64,000 nucleotides of DNA from Lewinella sp. JB7 (GCF_024297185.1 NZ_JANCTD010000003.1:372001-436000), one strand, 5' to 3'; numbered from the stretch's first letter, positions 10,302-21,166 are shown. Notes: generated by a model not told the origin, from the letters alone. A program made the numbers and translations.

Positions 10302-11318
10302 ATGAAGTACATCGTTTGCCAGGAACCCGGCCGCTTTGAGCTGGGTGACCGTCCCGAACCCGCGGCAAAGAGCGGGGAGGCCCTGCTGAAGATTCACCGC
10401 GTAGGCATCTGCGGTACCGACCTGCACGCCTACTCCGGTAATCAGGCCTTCTTTACGTATCCGCGCATCCTGGGCCACGAGCTTTCGGCCGAGGTCGTCG
10501 AGATCGGCCAAAATTCGCAGGGACTTACGGCCGGCGACCGGGTCATCATCATGCCCTACCTGAGTTGCGGCAAGTGTGTCGCCTGTCGTATGGGTAAGAC
10601 CAACTGCTGCCAGAACATCCGCGTGCTGGGCGTACACACCGACGGCGGTATGCAGGAATATATTACGGTTCCGACCAACGTGCTGATTCCCGCCGGTAAC
10701 CTGAGTCACGACGAGATCGCCATTGTCGAACCGCTCGCGATCGGTGCCCACGCCCTGCGGCGGGCCGGTGTGGAGCAGGGAGAAACCATCGTCGTAGTCG
10801 GCTGCGGTCCGATCGGCATCGGCCTGATGGCCCTGGCGAAGTTGGTAGGCTGTACCGTCGTCGCCCTTGACACCAATCAGCAACGACTCGATTTCGTTCG
10901 TGATGAGATTGGCGTCGACCATGCCTTCAGTGTACTGGAAGACCCGGTCACCGCGGTAGCGGAAGTAACCGGCGGCGACCTGGCAACGGCGGTCTTCGAC
11001 GCTACCGGCGCCCAACGCGCCCTGGAAAGCGGGATCGATTATATGAGTCACGGTGGCCGTTACGTACTGGTCGGCCTGAGTAAGGGAGAGCTGACCTTTA
11101 ATCACCCCAAAATTCACGCCAAGGAAACCACCCTAATGTGCAGCCGTAATGCCACCTTCGACGATTTCCGCTGGGTCAAGGAAAGCCTGGAAAGCGGCAA
11201 ATTTCCCACCGATAAGTTCATTACCCACTCCGTCTCCTTCACCGACATGATCGAGCGGTTCGACGGCTGGCTGAAGCCGGAAAGCGGGGTGATCAAAGCG
11301 GTAGTGACGTGGGAGTAG
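10302..11318 (+). CDS. zinc-dependent dehydrogenase, L-galactonate/L-fuconate 5-dehydrogenase-like
   Basis: 338 aa medium-chain dehydrogenase. ATG 10302 is preferred to an upstream GTG at 10278 because the family begins close to it. Catalytic zinc ligands are Cys37 (GICGTD) and His59/Glu60 (GHE). The structural zinc site is Cys89, Cys92, Cys95, Cys103. The NAD-binding fold starts at VVGCGPIGIG. From memory the protein is close along its length to E. coli LgoD (YjjN), L-galactonate 5-dehydrogenase, sharing 'GNQ-FF-YPR-LGHE', 'GKTNCC' and 'SRNAT-DF'. L-galactonate and L-fuconate differ only at C6, so either could be the substrate; both fit a locus that yields L-galactose-type sugars and L-fucose. 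It is divergent from the propeller operon across 142 bp. Its stop codon TAG is the first base triplet of a 12-bp tandem repeat. Confidence 0.85.
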   Translation: MKYIVCQEPGRFELGDRPEPAAKSGEALLKIHRVGICGTDLHAYSGNQAFFTYPRILGHELSAEVVEIGQNSQGLTAGDRVIIMPYLSCGKCVACRMGKTNCCQNIRVLGVHTDGGMQEYITVPTNVLIPAGNLSHDEIAIVEPLAIGAHALRRAGVEQGETIVVVGCGPIGIGLMALAKLVGCTVVALDTNQQRLDFVRDEIGVDHAFSVLEDPVTAVAEVTGGDLATAVFDATGAQRALESGIDYMSHGGRYVLVGLSKGELTFNHPKIHAKETTLMCSRNATFDDFRWVKESLESGKFPTDKFITHSVSFTDMIERFDGWLKPESGVIKAVVTWE

Positions 11319-11373
11319 CGGCCACTTTAGCGGCCACTTTAGCGGCCACTGTAGCGGCCACTTTAGTGGCCAA
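11316..11373. repeat. 12-bp tandem repeat starting in the dehydrogenase stop codon
   Basis: TAGCGGCCACTT recurs at 11316, 11328, 11340 and 11352, with a decayed fifth copy at 11364. The first TAG is the stop codon of the dehydrogenase. Because 12 is a multiple of three, every copy places another in-frame TAG downstream. Confidence 0.9.
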
Positions 11374-11397
11374 GCTGCTAGAACTTACGGGCAGCGG

Positions 11398-11621
11398 GAC
11401 GGCTGTAAGCCGTCGCTACACGGTGACTTGAGGGGCCAAGATGCCGGGTAGTGCAGGCAGCATGACGGCTGAAGCCGTCGCTACACGGTCGCTTGAGGAG
11501 CCAAGATACCGGGTAGTGCAGGCAGCAGGACGGCTGTAAGCCGTCGCTACACGGTCGACTTCGTGACCAGGCTGCCGGGTAGTGCAGGCAGCAGGACGGC
11601 TGTAAGCCGTCGCTACAGGGT
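11398..11621. repeat. four REP-like palindromic units, period 65-66 bp
   Basis: Units start at 11398, 11464, 11529 and 11595. Each has a short perfect hairpin, GACGGCT then 2-3 nt then AGCCGTC, followed by GCTACA. The spacer carries GGGTAGTGCAGGCAGCA before copies 2-4. A GTAG tetranucleotide before a small hairpin recalls REP elements moved by RAYT transposases; that link is inference. No transposase gene is in the window. The rest of the 427-bp gap (about 11622-11745) shows no gene; it should hold the promoter of the next gene, but no clear match was found. Confidence 0.8.
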
Positions 11622-11745
11622 GACCGACCGTGTAATGTGGGCTAGGTACGTCAGCGTGTAGCAAAAAACAGGAGTAAATTCATTTGAAGTAGTCTTATAA
11701 ATACCCGTGGTAGGGCGGCCCTGCCGGACCCCGTAAATTAGGGGC

Positions 11746-14700
11746 ATGATGAGATTGCTCTGCTTCGCTGCTCTTGCCCGGTTGCTCTGCTCCTGCGGAC
11801 CCGCCCTCCCCGATGATGTGGAGATGGCCTACGCCGAACTGCCGGAAGTACTCGATTACAATTTGCACGTCAAGCCGGTGCTGTCCGACAAGTGCTTTGC
11901 CTGCCACGGCCCGGACAAGAATACCCGCTACGCCGACCTGCGCCTCGACGTCGCCGAAGCGGCCTACGCCCGGGCCATCAAACCGGGTAAGCCCGGGAGC
12001 TCGGAATTGGTGCACCGTATCCTCTCCGATGATCCGGCGCTCGTTATGCCGGAAGCAAAGGCCAATATTCCCCTCTCCGCCCGCGAGAAGGCCATCCTGG
12101 TGAAGTGGATCGAGCAGGGGGCCGAATACCGCGACCACTGGGCCTTCAGTGCGCCGGTCCGGCCCACTGCCCCGACTGCGGACGAAAGCGAATGGAATAC
12201 CTCGCCGATCGACCAGTTCGTACGCCGTAAGCAACGGGAGCACGGCTTTGGGTTCGCGCCGGAGGCACCCCGCGATCTGCTCCTGCGGCGGCTTTCCTTC
12301 GACCTGACCGGCCTGCCCCCCACTCCGGAAGAAACGGCGGCCTTCGAAGCGGATTCCTCTCCGGATGCTTACGAAAAGCAGGTCGACCGCTTACTGGCTT
12401 CCCCCCACTACGGCGAGCGCATGGCCGTGCAGTGGCTCGACCTGGCCCGCTTTGCCGATACCCACGGGTATACCGTCGATCGCTTCCGCGACATGAGCCC
12501 CTACCGCGACTGGGTCATTCAGGCGCTGAACCAGAATATGCCCTACGATACCTTCGTCACCTGGCAGCTGGCGGGCGATCTGCTACCCAACGCTACCCGC
12601 CAGCAGCGACTGGCCACGGGTTTCAACCGCCTGCACCCCCAGAACCTGGAGGGGGGGATCATCGAGGAGGAATTCCGCAGCGCCTACGTCTCCGACCGGA
12701 CCGACGTACTGGGTACCGGCCTACTGGGCCTTACCCTGGCTTGCGCGAAGTGCCACGACCACAAATTCGACCCCATCTCGCAGCGCAATTACTACGAGAT
12801 GTATAGCTTCTTCAATAACGTCGACGAGGCGGGCCTGATCCCCTGGGACGGCGCCACGCCCTCACCCCGCCTGGAGTTGCCGACGGAGCGTCAGGATAGC
12901 ATCATTACCTACCTGAAGCAGCTGGAGCGCGAACAAGAGGAACAAGTAGACCAGATCGCGCGCAACAATGCCGATCGTGTACGGGAGTGGATCGCCAGTC
13001 ACGGCTACCAACGCCTGCGCCCCAGCCCGGGACTACAAGCCCACTACAAGCTGGAGGACGGTCGCCTCGCGAACGCCCTGAATCCCTCCCAGCGCGGAAA
13101 AATGGACCGTCAATTTTCCAACGACGAGGTTCCCGAACTGGTGGAGGGGAAGAGCGGCAGGGGGTTACGCCTGAACGGCGACGCCTGGCTGGACCTGCAC
13201 CCGGTGGGTATTTTCTCGCGGGACGAACCGTTTACGATCGGCCTGTCCGTAAAGCTGCCCGAAAAGCTGAAGACCGGCTTCATCTTCCACAAGGGCCACG
13301 GCACCCGACTGCACGCCGAGCGGGGCTATCACCTCAACCTCGACTCCACGGGACTGCAATTGCTGATGGCCCACGTAAATCCCGGCAACTCGATCGTCGA
13401 ATTCGCCAAGGTCGACCTGCCGCGGGAGGAATGGCTTCAACTCACCGTTACCTACGACGGCAGCAGCACCGCCGCCGGCTACCGGCTTTACCTGAACGGC
13501 GAGGAACTGGCCACGACCGTAAAAAACGACGACCTCACCAAGGACATCATTTTTCACAGCATGACGGACCCCATTTATTCCGCCCCGATCGAGCCGGGAC
13601 TGCAGATCGGAGCCCGGTGGCGCGGCAAGGGCATTGGCGGGGCAACGGTGGACGATATTCTGGTCTACGACCGCGAACTGACGGCGCTCGAAGTCCTGCG
13701 AATCGCGGACGAGTCAGCAATCGAAGCTCTGCGGACAACCGCCCCGGCCCAACTCGACAAAGCTTCGCGGAAGGCGCTGATGCAGTACTATACCGCCCTG
13801 GAAATACCCACCTACCGTGAATCGCTCGCCGAGCTGCAGCAGACCCGCGGGGCGCTGGTCGACTCCATGGAACCGGTAAAGGAGGTCATGGTCATGGCCG
13901 AAATGGATACGCCCCGGCAGGCGTACATACTCCGTCAGGGATTGTACAATGCCCCCGCCGAACCGGTAAAGACGCGGACGCCCGACTGGCTGCTGCCGAT
14001 GCCGGAGAACGCCCCGAAGAACCGGCTCGGACTCGCGCAGTGGATGTTTGCCCCCGGCCACCCCCTCACCGCCCGGGTGGCGGTCAACCGCTACTGGCAG
14101 CAGTTCTTCGGCCGGGGATTGGTCAGGACCGCGGAGGACTTCGGCAACCAGGGCGAACTGCCCACCCACCCCGAATTACTCGACTGGCTGGCCGTGGAAT
14201 ACCAAGAAAACGGCTGGGACACCAAGGCCCTGTTGAAGACCATCGTGATGTCGCGCACCTACCGGCAGTCGTCGGTGACGCCGGAGGAGCAGCGACTAGC
14301 CGACGTGAATAACGTGTGGCTGGCCCGCGGACCGGCCCTGCGGCTGACCGCCGAGATGATTCGCGACAATGCGCTCTTCGCCAGCGGTCTGCTGAACACC
14401 CGGATCGGCGGACCTAGCGTCAAGCCCTACCAACCGGAAGGCCTCTGGAAGATGAACAACGCGGAGTACGTGCAGGACATGAACGACGACCTCTACCGAC
14501 GGAGCCTCTACGTATTTTGGAAACGGACCGTGCCCCACCCCACCCTGGCCACCTTCGACGTGCCGAACCGCGACGAGTGCACCGTGCGGCGGCAAAAGAC
14601 CAACACCCCTCTACAGGCCCTGGTCCTGCTCAACGACCCGGCCTTCGTGGAGGCCGCCCGTGCCCTCGGCGAACAGATTACCGGGGCGAACGAACCCGAG

Positions 14701-14946
14701 CAGGCGATCAGAACGGTATTTACCCGATTAAGCGGCCGCCAGCCGGTGGAGGAAGAACTCCACGTACTCCAGCAAGTACGCGAAAACGAGCACCAGAAAT
14801 TCCTTGATTTCCCCGCTAAAGCTACCGGCTGGCTCACCGCGGGAGACAGCGAACCGGACGGAACTCTCGACCGGTTGCAACTGGCCGCCGACGCGGTGCT
14901 CGCGAGCGTCATCATCAACTCCGACGCCGCCATCACAAAACGATAA
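11746..14946 (+). CDS. PSD1/DUF1549-DUF1553 cytochrome-domain lipoprotein with internal LamG domain
   Basis: 1066 aa. The start is MMRLLC at 11746 (a second ATG at 11749 is equally possible), followed by a lipoprotein-type signal ending near Cys15/Cys17. A planctomycete-type cytochrome c segment comes first with one haem motif, Cys50-x-x-Cys53-His54 (CFACH). DUF1549 follows (about 150-360, '[15 protein letters not shown]'), then a concanavalin-like LamG domain (about 430-660). DUF1553 ('[20 protein letters not shown]', from about 765) ends the protein. The family is abundant in Planctomycetes and Verrucomicrobia and nearly always pairs with a DUF1501 protein, as here 4 bp downstream. The biochemical role is not established. 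Location before SusC/SusD suggests surface handling of a complex glycan, possibly an oxidative step given the haem. Confidence 0.93.
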   Translation: MMRLLCFAALARLLCSCGPALPDDVEMAYAELPEVLDYNLHVKPVLSDKCFACHGPDKNTRYADLRLDVAEAAYARAIKPGKPGSSELVHRILSDDPALVMPEAKANIPLSAREKAILVKWIEQGAEYRDHWAFSAPVRPTAPTADESEWNTSPIDQFVRRKQREHGFGFAPEAPRDLLLRRLSFDLTGLPPTPEETAAFEADSSPDAYEKQVDRLLASPHYGERMAVQWLDLARFADTHGYTVDRFRDMSPYRDWVIQALNQNMPYDTFVTWQLAGDLLPNATRQQRLATGFNRLHPQNLEGGIIEEEFRSAYVSDRTDVLGTGLLGLTLACAKCHDHKFDPISQRNYYEMYSFFNNVDEAGLIPWDGATPSPRLELPTERQDSIITYLKQLEREQEEQVDQIARNNADRVREWIASHGYQRLRPSPGLQAHYKLEDGRLANALNPSQRGKMDRQFSNDEVPELVEGKSGRGLRLNGDAWLDLHPVGIFSRDEPFTIGLSVKLPEKLKTGFIFHKGHGTRLHAERGYHLNLDSTGLQLLMAHVNPGNSIVEFAKVDLPREEWLQLTVTYDGSSTAAGYRLYLNGEELATTVKNDDLTKDIIFHSMTDPIYSAPIEPGLQIGARWRGKGIGGATVDDILVYDRELTALEVLRIADESAIEALRTTAPAQLDKASRKALMQYYTALEIPTYRESLAELQQTRGALVDSMEPVKEVMVMAEMDTPRQAYILRQGLYNAPAEPVKTRTPDWLLPMPENAPKNRLGLAQWMFAPGHPLTARVAVNRYWQQFFGRGLVRTAEDFGNQGELPTHPELLDWLAVEYQENGWDTKALLKTIVMSRTYRQSSVTPEEQRLADVNNVWLARGPALRLTAEMIRDNALFASGLLNTRIGGPSVKPYQPEGLWKMNNAEYVQDMNDDLYRRSLYVFWKRTVPHPTLATFDVPNRDECTVRRQKTNTPLQALVLLNDPAFVEAARALGEQITGANEPEQAIRTVFTRLSGRQPVEEELHVLQQVRENEHQKFLDFPAKATGWLTAGDSEPDGTLDRLQLAADAVLASVIINSDAAITKR

Positions 14947-14950
14947 TCCC

Positions 14951-16402
14951 ATGGCCCTGCAAGACCTCTTCGGCGTAAAGCAAAAATTCGACCGCCGCGA
15001 ATTTCTCACCCGCTCCTCCCTCGGTATTGGTGCCATGGCGCTCGGTAGCCTGATGAAGGCCGAGGCACCCTTCCAGGTCGACAATCCGCTTGGGGGGCTA
15101 CCCGGGCTTCCGCACTTCGCGCCCCGGGCCAAGCGCATCGTGTTTCTCTTTCAGAGCGGTGGCCCGTCGCAGTTCGAAACCTTCGACTACAAGCCGAAGC
15201 TGGAAGAAATGCGCGGCCAGGACCTCCCGGATTCCATCCGCAAGGGACAACGCCTTACCGGAATGAGTGCCGACCAGTCGAGCCTGCCGATTGCCCCCTC
15301 CCTGTATAAGTTTCAGCAGTACGGGGAGAGCCGCGCCTGGGTAAGCGAACTGCTGCCGCATACGGCCGAAGTGGTCGACGAGCTGTGCTTCGTGAAGAGT
15401 CTGTACACCGAGCAGATCAATCACGATCCCGCCATCACCTTCTTCCATACCGGCAACCAGCTTCCGGGCCGGCCGAGTATGGGGTCGTGGATGAGCTACG
15501 GCCTGGGGTCCCTCAATGACAACCTACCCACCTTCGTGGTCCTGCAGTCTAAAAATTCCGGAGGACAGCCCCTGTACGCCCGTCTCTGGGGCAACGGCTT
15601 TCTCCCCACCCAACACCAAGGGGTACAGTTCACCTCCGGCAAGGACCCGGTCCTGTACCTCAACGACCCCGAGGGTTACGACGGTGCCGACCGCCACCGC
15701 ATGCTGGGCTACCTGAACGAGCTGAACGACGTGCAGAAAAGCACCTACGGCGACCCCGAGATCGACGCCCGCCTGAGCCAGTACGAAATGGCCTACCGCA
15801 TGCAGAGCTCGGTGCCCGAGATCGCGGACATGAGCGACGAGCCGGACCATATCTTCGACCTGTACGGTCCCGATAGCCGCAACCCCGGCACCTTCGCCGC
15901 CAACTGCCTGCTCGCCCGGAAGTTGCTGGAAAAAGACGTGCGCTACGTACAGCTTTATCACCGCGGCTGGGATCAGCATACCCACCTGCCCGGCGGCATC
16001 AAGAACCAGTGCAAGGCCACCGACCAGGGTTCGGCCGCGCTGATCAAGGACCTGAAGCAGCGCGGCCTGCTGGAAGACACCCTGGTGATCTGGGGGGGTG
16101 AGTTCGGGCGTACCGTATACAGCCAGGGAAAGCTGACCGCGACGAATTACGGGCGGGATCATCATCCCCGCTGCTTTACCATGTGGATGGCCGGCGGCGG
16201 CGTGAAACCCGGCTTCACCTACGGCGAAACGGATGACCTGAGCTACAACATCGTGCGCGATCCGGTCCACGTACACGACTTCCACGCCACCATTCTCCAC
16301 CTGTTCGGGGTAGACCACGAGCGACTGACCTTCAAACACCAGGGGCGGCGGTACCGGCTCACGGACGTACACGGGCACGTCGTGAAGGATCTGATCGCCT
16401 AA
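14951..16402 (+). CDS. DUF1501 protein, Tat-exported, partner of PSD1
   Basis: 483 aa. ATG 14951 lies 4 bp after the PSD1 stop, so the two are translated as a unit; the frame is open further upstream but that part overlaps PSD1. The N-terminus is a Tat signal: [11 protein letters not shown] followed by a hydrophobic [13 protein letters not shown]1501 is distantly related to sulfatases/alkaline phosphatases. Visible motifs include '[18 protein letters not shown]', '[18 protein letters not shown]' and '[20 protein letters not shown]', with several His residues suitable for metal binding. The usual sulfatase Cys-x-Pro-x-Arg motif is absent. Enzymatic activity of the family is not known to me. 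About 140 bp separate it from SusC. Confidence 0.92.
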   Translation: MALQDLFGVKQKFDRREFLTRSSLGIGAMALGSLMKAEAPFQVDNPLGGLPGLPHFAPRAKRIVFLFQSGGPSQFETFDYKPKLEEMRGQDLPDSIRKGQRLTGMSADQSSLPIAPSLYKFQQYGESRAWVSELLPHTAEVVDELCFVKSLYTEQINHDPAITFFHTGNQLPGRPSMGSWMSYGLGSLNDNLPTFVVLQSKNSGGQPLYARLWGNGFLPTQHQGVQFTSGKDPVLYLNDPEGYDGADRHRMLGYLNELNDVQKSTYGDPEIDARLSQYEMAYRMQSSVPEIADMSDEPDHIFDLYGPDSRNPGTFAANCLLARKLLEKDVRYVQLYHRGWDQHTHLPGGIKNQCKATDQGSAALIKDLKQRGLLEDTLVIWGGEFGRTVYSQGKLTATNYGRDHHPRCFTMWMAGGGVKPGFTYGETDDLSYNIVRDPVHVHDFHATILHLFGVDHERLTFKHQGRRYRLTDVHGHVVKDLIA

Positions 16403-16468
16403 ATCGGGGATTTACCGGCTCTTTTCGGGGGATAGAAGGCAATTAAACCATTCGTGCTAGTCTAAAAC

Positions 16469-16509
16469 CGATGCGTTGGGCATGCGCCTGCGCATCGCCG
16501 ATACCTTGG
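16469..16509 (+). promoter_or_regulatory. hairpin and -7-like element before the first SusC
   Basis: An inverted repeat CGATGCG (16469-16475) / CGCATCG (16491-16497) is followed by TACCTTGG (16502-16509), 33 bp before the SusC ATG. There is no T-run, so it is not an obvious terminator. It may be an operator or part of the leader. Confidence 0.35.
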
Positions 16510-16542
16510 TGACGATTCTTTACTCTCCTAGAAGTTGATCGT

Positions 16543-19500
16543 ATGAAACAGTATTCCTTAGCGGGGTTATTCGTAATCCTATTCACCCTCCTCGGCGGAG
16601 CGGGGCTAAAGGCCCAGTCGCTCACTGTCACGGGCACCGTCGAAGATGCCGACGGTCCGCTTATCGGGGTCAGCATCATGAAGAAAGGTACGTCGAGCGG
16701 CACCGTCACCGACCTCGACGGCGGCTTCACCATTCAGGCCGAGCCGGAAGACATCCTGGTTTTCAGCTACATCGGCTACGGCACCCTGGAGGTGCCCGTC
16801 GGTGACCAGCGACAACTGCAGATCACCATGGACACCGACGCCAATCAGCTCGACGAGATCGTGGTGGTTGGCTACGGCTCCCAAAAAAAGAGCGACCTGA
16901 CGGGCGCGGTCAGTCAGGTATCCGGCACCGAGTTGGGGAAATTTCCCGTTGCCAACGCCACGGAATCCCTGCAGGGCCGCCTGGCCGGTGTTCGGATCGA
17001 ATCGGCCGGCGGCGCGCCGGGAGCGGGCGCTTTCGTAACCATCCGCGGCTCCGGGACCCTGTCGAACGCCCAGCCCCTGTACGTCATCGACGGCATTCTG
17101 ACCGGTAGTATGGACAACCTGAACCCCGCCGACATCGAATCGGTATCCGTACTGAAGGACGCCTCCGCCAGTGCGATCTACGGTTCACGCGCCGCGAACG
17201 GCGTGGTCATCGTCACCACCAAGAAGGGAAGCCCCAACGGCGGCCTCACCATCGAAGCCGACCTGAGTGCCGGCGTGCAGTCGGCCATTAACCGCATCGA
17301 CTGGGCCAACGCCGGCGAGTACGCCCTCATCCGCAACCGCGCCAACGATAACGACGGTACCAACCGCTCGCCGGCCAACGACGTCGATTTCGACCCCACC
17401 GTCGACACCGACATTCAGGACCTCAGCCTGCGCACCGGGGCCATCTACAATACCGGGCTACGCCTTTCCGGCGGATCCGAACTGTTCACCTTCAGCGTTT
17501 CCGGCAACTACCTGGACGAAACCGGCGTCGTGCGGGAATCGAGCTACAATAAGGCCAACGTGCGCGTGAACTCCACGTTCACCAAGGGGCGTTTCCGCCT
17601 GGAGGAATCCATCGGCCTGACCCGGACCGAGAACAACCCCAACTACTACTTTAACAGCGAGCGGGACATCCTGCCCACGGCCGCCTTCCGCAATCCGGAC
17701 TTCGAGGGTGGCTACGCCGCTACCTCCGACCCGTCCGGCTCCACGGCCATCCACGGGGTGGGCAACATGCGGAACTCCCTGGCCCAGGCCATTCTGGAGG
17801 ACCGGACCATCACCAGCAACGGCCTCCTCGGCAACGTCGCCGCTTCCTTCGAAATCATCGACGGACTGACGTACAAACTGAGTGCCAGCTTGGACCAGGG
17901 AAACACCAATAACTACCGCTTTACGCCAACCTATTTCTTCAACGCTACGGCCGTGGGGCGGCAGAACTTCGCCGAGCTCAACGAAACCAACAGCGAGTTT
18001 ACCAGCACCATCATCGAAAACACCCTGAACTACGAGCGCGAGCTGGCCGGGCGTCACCGTATCAACCTGCTGGCCGGTTACACCCGACAGGTATCCACCG
18101 GACGTACGCTGGGGATCGTGGCCCGCGATTTCCCTTCCAACAGCATCCGGGTCGCCTCTACCGCCCAGAATCTGGCTTCCGCCCCGTCGTTTGAATTTAA
18201 GTCGGCGCTCTTGTCCAGTTTCGGTCGCGTCAACTATGCCTACGACGACCGCTACCTCCTGACGGCTACCCTGCGCCGCGATGCATCTTCCCTCTTCCGG
18301 GAAGATCTGCGGGCGGGGGTCTTTCCTTCGGTAGCCATCGGCTGGAACGTCGGCAAGGAATCCTTTTTCAACGCGGACGGGTTCATCAACGATCTCAAAC
18401 TGCGGCTCAGCTACGGCGAGATCGGCTCCAACAACACCCAGGCCTACGAGATCGACCCGGTCCTGAATCTGTTCGGAGAATACCCCCTCGGCACGAACCA
18501 GACCCGGCGTACGGGATACTCCGTCACCAAGGGCGTAAACGACGCCATCAAGTGGGAAACCACCACGACCACGGATATCGGGATGGAGGCCTCCTTCCTC
18601 GATAGTCGGCTATCGGTCACGATGGACTACTTCATTAAGAACACCAACGACATCCTCGTCCGGCTCAGCATTCCCCGCTTTACCGGCTTCGATAACGACC
18701 CGACCTTCAATGCCGCCAGCATCCGGAACAAGGGCTTCGAATTCGGCGCCAACTACGGCAAATTCACCGGAGACTTCAACTGGAGCCTCGGCGCCAACCT
18801 CACCCTTCTGGACAACGAAGTGACCGACCTGCCCTCCGACCCCATCGTCGGCGGACAGTTCACCTCCAACGGCCTGCGGAGCACCCGCACGGAAGTCGGC
18901 CAGCCCATCGGCTCCTTTTACGGATACGAAGTGGCGGGCATCTACCGGTCCGATGCGGAAGCCGCCGAAGACGGGCGGACGGACGCCCGGGCCGGGGACT
19001 TCAAGTTCCGGGACATCAACGGCGACGGCATGCTGACCGACGCCGACCAGACCTACCTCGGCAGTCCCATACCCACCTTCGAGTACGGGCTGAACGCCAA
19101 CTTCTTCTGGCGCTCCTTCGATGCTACGCTGCTGTTCAACGGCGTAGCCGGAAACAAGATCCTGAATGCCAACATCTACCGGGGATACTTCGATACGGAA
19201 GGAAACTACCTGGCCGATGCCGTAAACGCCTGGACCCCCGAAAATTCCGGCTCCCGCGTACCCCGCAACACCCTGGTCGACCAGGCCTTCAACCGTCGGA
19301 TGTCGGACTTCTATCTGGAAAGTGGCGCCTACTTCCGCCTGCGTAACCTGCAGATCGGCTACTCCCTGCCCGCCGGCCTGCTGGAGGGGACCAACGCCAT
19401 CTCCAAAATCCGGGCTTACGTAAACGTACAGAACCTGTTTACCATCACGGACTACACCGGCTACTACCCCGAACCCGGGCGCAACAGCCGGGGCGGCACC

Positions 19501-19581
19501 AATATTTTCAACGCCGGCGTAGACGAATCCGCCTATCCCATGCCCCGCACCTTCATGTTCGGTCTTCAACTGGGCTTCTAA
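16543..19581 (+). CDS. SusC/RagA-type TonB-dependent outer-membrane transporter (first pair)
   Basis: 1012 aa with signal peptide (cut near GLKAQS). Next comes a carboxypeptidase-regulatory-like domain (about 28-100, 'VTGTVEDADGPLIGVSIMKK') and the plug domain beginning with the SusC-family box 'LDEIVVVGYGSQKKSDLTGAV'. The rest is a long beta-barrel ending in an aromatic residue (LQLGF). Such proteins import oligosaccharides across the outer membrane with energy from TonB, under a SusD lid. SusD follows after 12 bp. A CRTAC1-like lipoprotein is the third gene. The substrate cannot be read from sequence; the neighbourhood suggests a sulfated fucose- or galactose-containing glycan. Confidence 0.96.
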   Translation: MKQYSLAGLFVILFTLLGGAGLKAQSLTVTGTVEDADGPLIGVSIMKKGTSSGTVTDLDGGFTIQAEPEDILVFSYIGYGTLEVPVGDQRQLQITMDTDANQLDEIVVVGYGSQKKSDLTGAVSQVSGTELGKFPVANATESLQGRLAGVRIESAGGAPGAGAFVTIRGSGTLSNAQPLYVIDGILTGSMDNLNPADIESVSVLKDASASAIYGSRAANGVVIVTTKKGSPNGGLTIEADLSAGVQSAINRIDWANAGEYALIRNRANDNDGTNRSPANDVDFDPTVDTDIQDLSLRTGAIYNTGLRLSGGSELFTFSVSGNYLDETGVVRESSYNKANVRVNSTFTKGRFRLEESIGLTRTENNPNYYFNSERDILPTAAFRNPDFEGGYAATSDPSGSTAIHGVGNMRNSLAQAILEDRTITSNGLLGNVAASFEIIDGLTYKLSASLDQGNTNNYRFTPTYFFNATAVGRQNFAELNETNSEFTSTIIENTLNYERELAGRHRINLLAGYTRQVSTGRTLGIVARDFPSNSIRVASTAQNLASAPSFEFKSALLSSFGRVNYAYDDRYLLTATLRRDASSLFREDLRAGVFPSVAIGWNVGKESFFNADGFINDLKLRLSYGEIGSNNTQAYEIDPVLNLFGEYPLGTNQTRRTGYSVTKGVNDAIKWETTTTTDIGMEASFLDSRLSVTMDYFIKNTNDILVRLSIPRFTGFDNDPTFNAASIRNKGFEFGANYGKFTGDFNWSLGANLTLLDNEVTDLPSDPIVGGQFTSNGLRSTRTEVGQPIGSFYGYEVAGIYRSDAEAAEDGRTDARAGDFKFRDINGDGMLTDADQTYLGSPIPTFEYGLNANFFWRSFDATLLFNGVAGNKILNANIYRGYFDTEGNYLADAVNAWTPENSGSRVPRNTLVDQAFNRRMSDFYLESGAYFRLRNLQIGYSLPAGLLEGTNAISKIRAYVNVQNLFTITDYTGYYPEPGRNSRGGTNIFNAGVDESAYPMPRTFMFGLQLGF

Positions 19582-19593
19582 ATCGATACCATC

Positions 19594-21159
19594 ATGCATA
19601 GCACCATAAAGCAACTCTCCCGGCTCTGTATTGCCGCCACGGCCACCCTCGGGCTCGTCCTGCTACCCTCCTGCGACGAAGACATACTCAATCAGACCAA
19701 CCCCAGCGCGATCACGCCCAACTCCTTCTACCAGACCGCGGACGACGCCGTCAAGGCCATCATCGGAGCCTACAGCCCGTTCACCGACATCTGGTACTAC
19801 ACCCGCATGAACATCTTCGCGACGGACTACCGCGATGACCTGGTGAACGGCTTCGGAACTTCCGAGCGCACCGATCCGGGACGCTTCGCCGCCGAATCCA
19901 ATAAGAACATGGTCGCCTGGACCTGGGCCCCGGCCTGGAAAATCATCTCCCGCGCCAACGCCATCCTGGCCTACGTGCCGAACATCGAGATGGATGCGGA
20001 AGAAAAGGCCGCCATCCTGGCGGAAGCCCGTTTTCTCAGGGCCTATAACTATTTCTTGCTCGTACAGACCTACCGCAACCTGCCGCTGGTCACCGAACCC
20101 ATCGATTTGGAGGAGGCCCGCACCGTGTCCCAGGTAGACCCCCAGCAGATCTACGACCTCATCATCGCGGACCTTAAGGCCGCTCAGACGGCCCTGCCCG
20201 CCCAGTGGCCCGCCGACCAAACCGGCCGCGCGACCTCCGGGGCCGCCACCGGTTACCTGGCCCGGGTATACATGTCGCAGCTCGACTACGTAAACGCCAG
20301 ACCGGAACTGCTCAGGGCGATGAACTCCGGCCAGTACGAGCTGATGGCGGATTATGCCGACAACTTCGAAGAAGCGTCGGAGAACAATAAGGAGTCCCTG
20401 TTCGAGATTCAGCTCGTTTCCGACGGGAACTCCGGCTGGGGTGGTGACGCCCCGGGCGCGGGCAAGGGCGCCGGATACATGCAGGACATCGCGCCCCCAC
20501 CGGCCTTCACCGGACAGGACGGTATGCGCATCAATCAGTGGGCCCTCGATCTGTTCCTGGACGAACGGACCGTGGATGGGCACGTCGATCCCCGGGCCTT
20601 CACCACGCTATTCTTCGACTCGGACGAAACCACGCCCTACCAGGGTCGGGAACTGGGTCCCACCATCTACGGCGGGCAAACTTATGACGAGGTGTTCCCG
20701 GGCTCCGACTTCGTTTTCAACAAGAAGTACCTCGACCTGGAAGCCGGATACACCACCGCTTCCCAGGGATGGCACTTCTCGGGCAATAACTTCCGTGTGC
20801 TGCGGTACGCGGACATCCTGCTCCTCTTTGCCGAAGCGGAGTTTCAGCTGAACGGCTCCACGCCGGAAGCCCTCGCCGCCATCAACCAGGTACGGGCCCG
20901 GGCCAATATGCCCGCCTTCACTATCATCACCATGCAGGACATTATGGACGAGCGCGTCAAGGAACTCAGCATGGAGCGGACCCGCTACCAGGACCTGCTG
21001 CGGTGGGGGCTGGTCGAGGAGCTTATCGTCAACCGCCCCGGCGTCAAGTCGGAAAGCGGGGGCACGGGAGCCTACCGCCCCGGCCGTGAGTACTTCGACA
21101 TTCCCGACAGCGAACTGAATAACAATCCGAACTTCAAGCACAACCCCGGATACGAATAA
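19594..21159 (+). CDS. SusD/RagB-type glycan-binding lipoprotein (first pair)
   Basis: 521 aa. The signal peptide ends in lipobox LLPSC, followed by DEDILNQTNPSAITPNSFYQT, typical of SusD N-termini. TPR-like helices of the family are visible ('AILAEARFLRAYNYFLLVQTYRNLPLVTEP'), as is the C-terminal SusD block ('NFRVLRYADILLLFAEAEFQLNG', 'INQVRARANMP', 'ELSMERTRYQDLLRWG'). It is surface-anchored, forms the lid over SusC and selects the ligand. It starts 12 bp after SusC and ends 7 bp before the CRTAC1-like gene, so the three form an operon. Confidence 0.96.
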   Translation: MHSTIKQLSRLCIAATATLGLVLLPSCDEDILNQTNPSAITPNSFYQTADDAVKAIIGAYSPFTDIWYYTRMNIFATDYRDDLVNGFGTSERTDPGRFAAESNKNMVAWTWAPAWKIISRANAILAYVPNIEMDAEEKAAILAEARFLRAYNYFLLVQTYRNLPLVTEPIDLEEARTVSQVDPQQIYDLIIADLKAAQTALPAQWPADQTGRATSGAATGYLARVYMSQLDYVNARPELLRAMNSGQYELMADYADNFEEASENNKESLFEIQLVSDGNSGWGGDAPGAGKGAGYMQDIAPPPAFTGQDGMRINQWALDLFLDERTVDGHVDPRAFTTLFFDSDETTPYQGRELGPTIYGGQTYDEVFPGSDFVFNKKYLDLEAGYTTASQGWHFSGNNFRVLRYADILLLFAEAEFQLNGSTPEALAAINQVRARANMPAFTIITMQDIMDERVKELSMERTRYQDLLRWGLVEELIVNRPGVKSESGGTGAYRPGREYFDIPDSELNNNPNFKHNPGYE

Positions 21160-21166
21160 CTTAGGC

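Noticed and set aside
11416-11664. Minus-strand frame of 82 codons in the REP-like units
   Set aside because: It consists of repeat translations only (for example VATAYSRPAACTTR) and has no independent evidence.
14804-14950. Upstream extension of the DUF1501 gene
   Set aside because: It overlaps PSD1 and would hide the Tat signal that begins just after ATG 14951.
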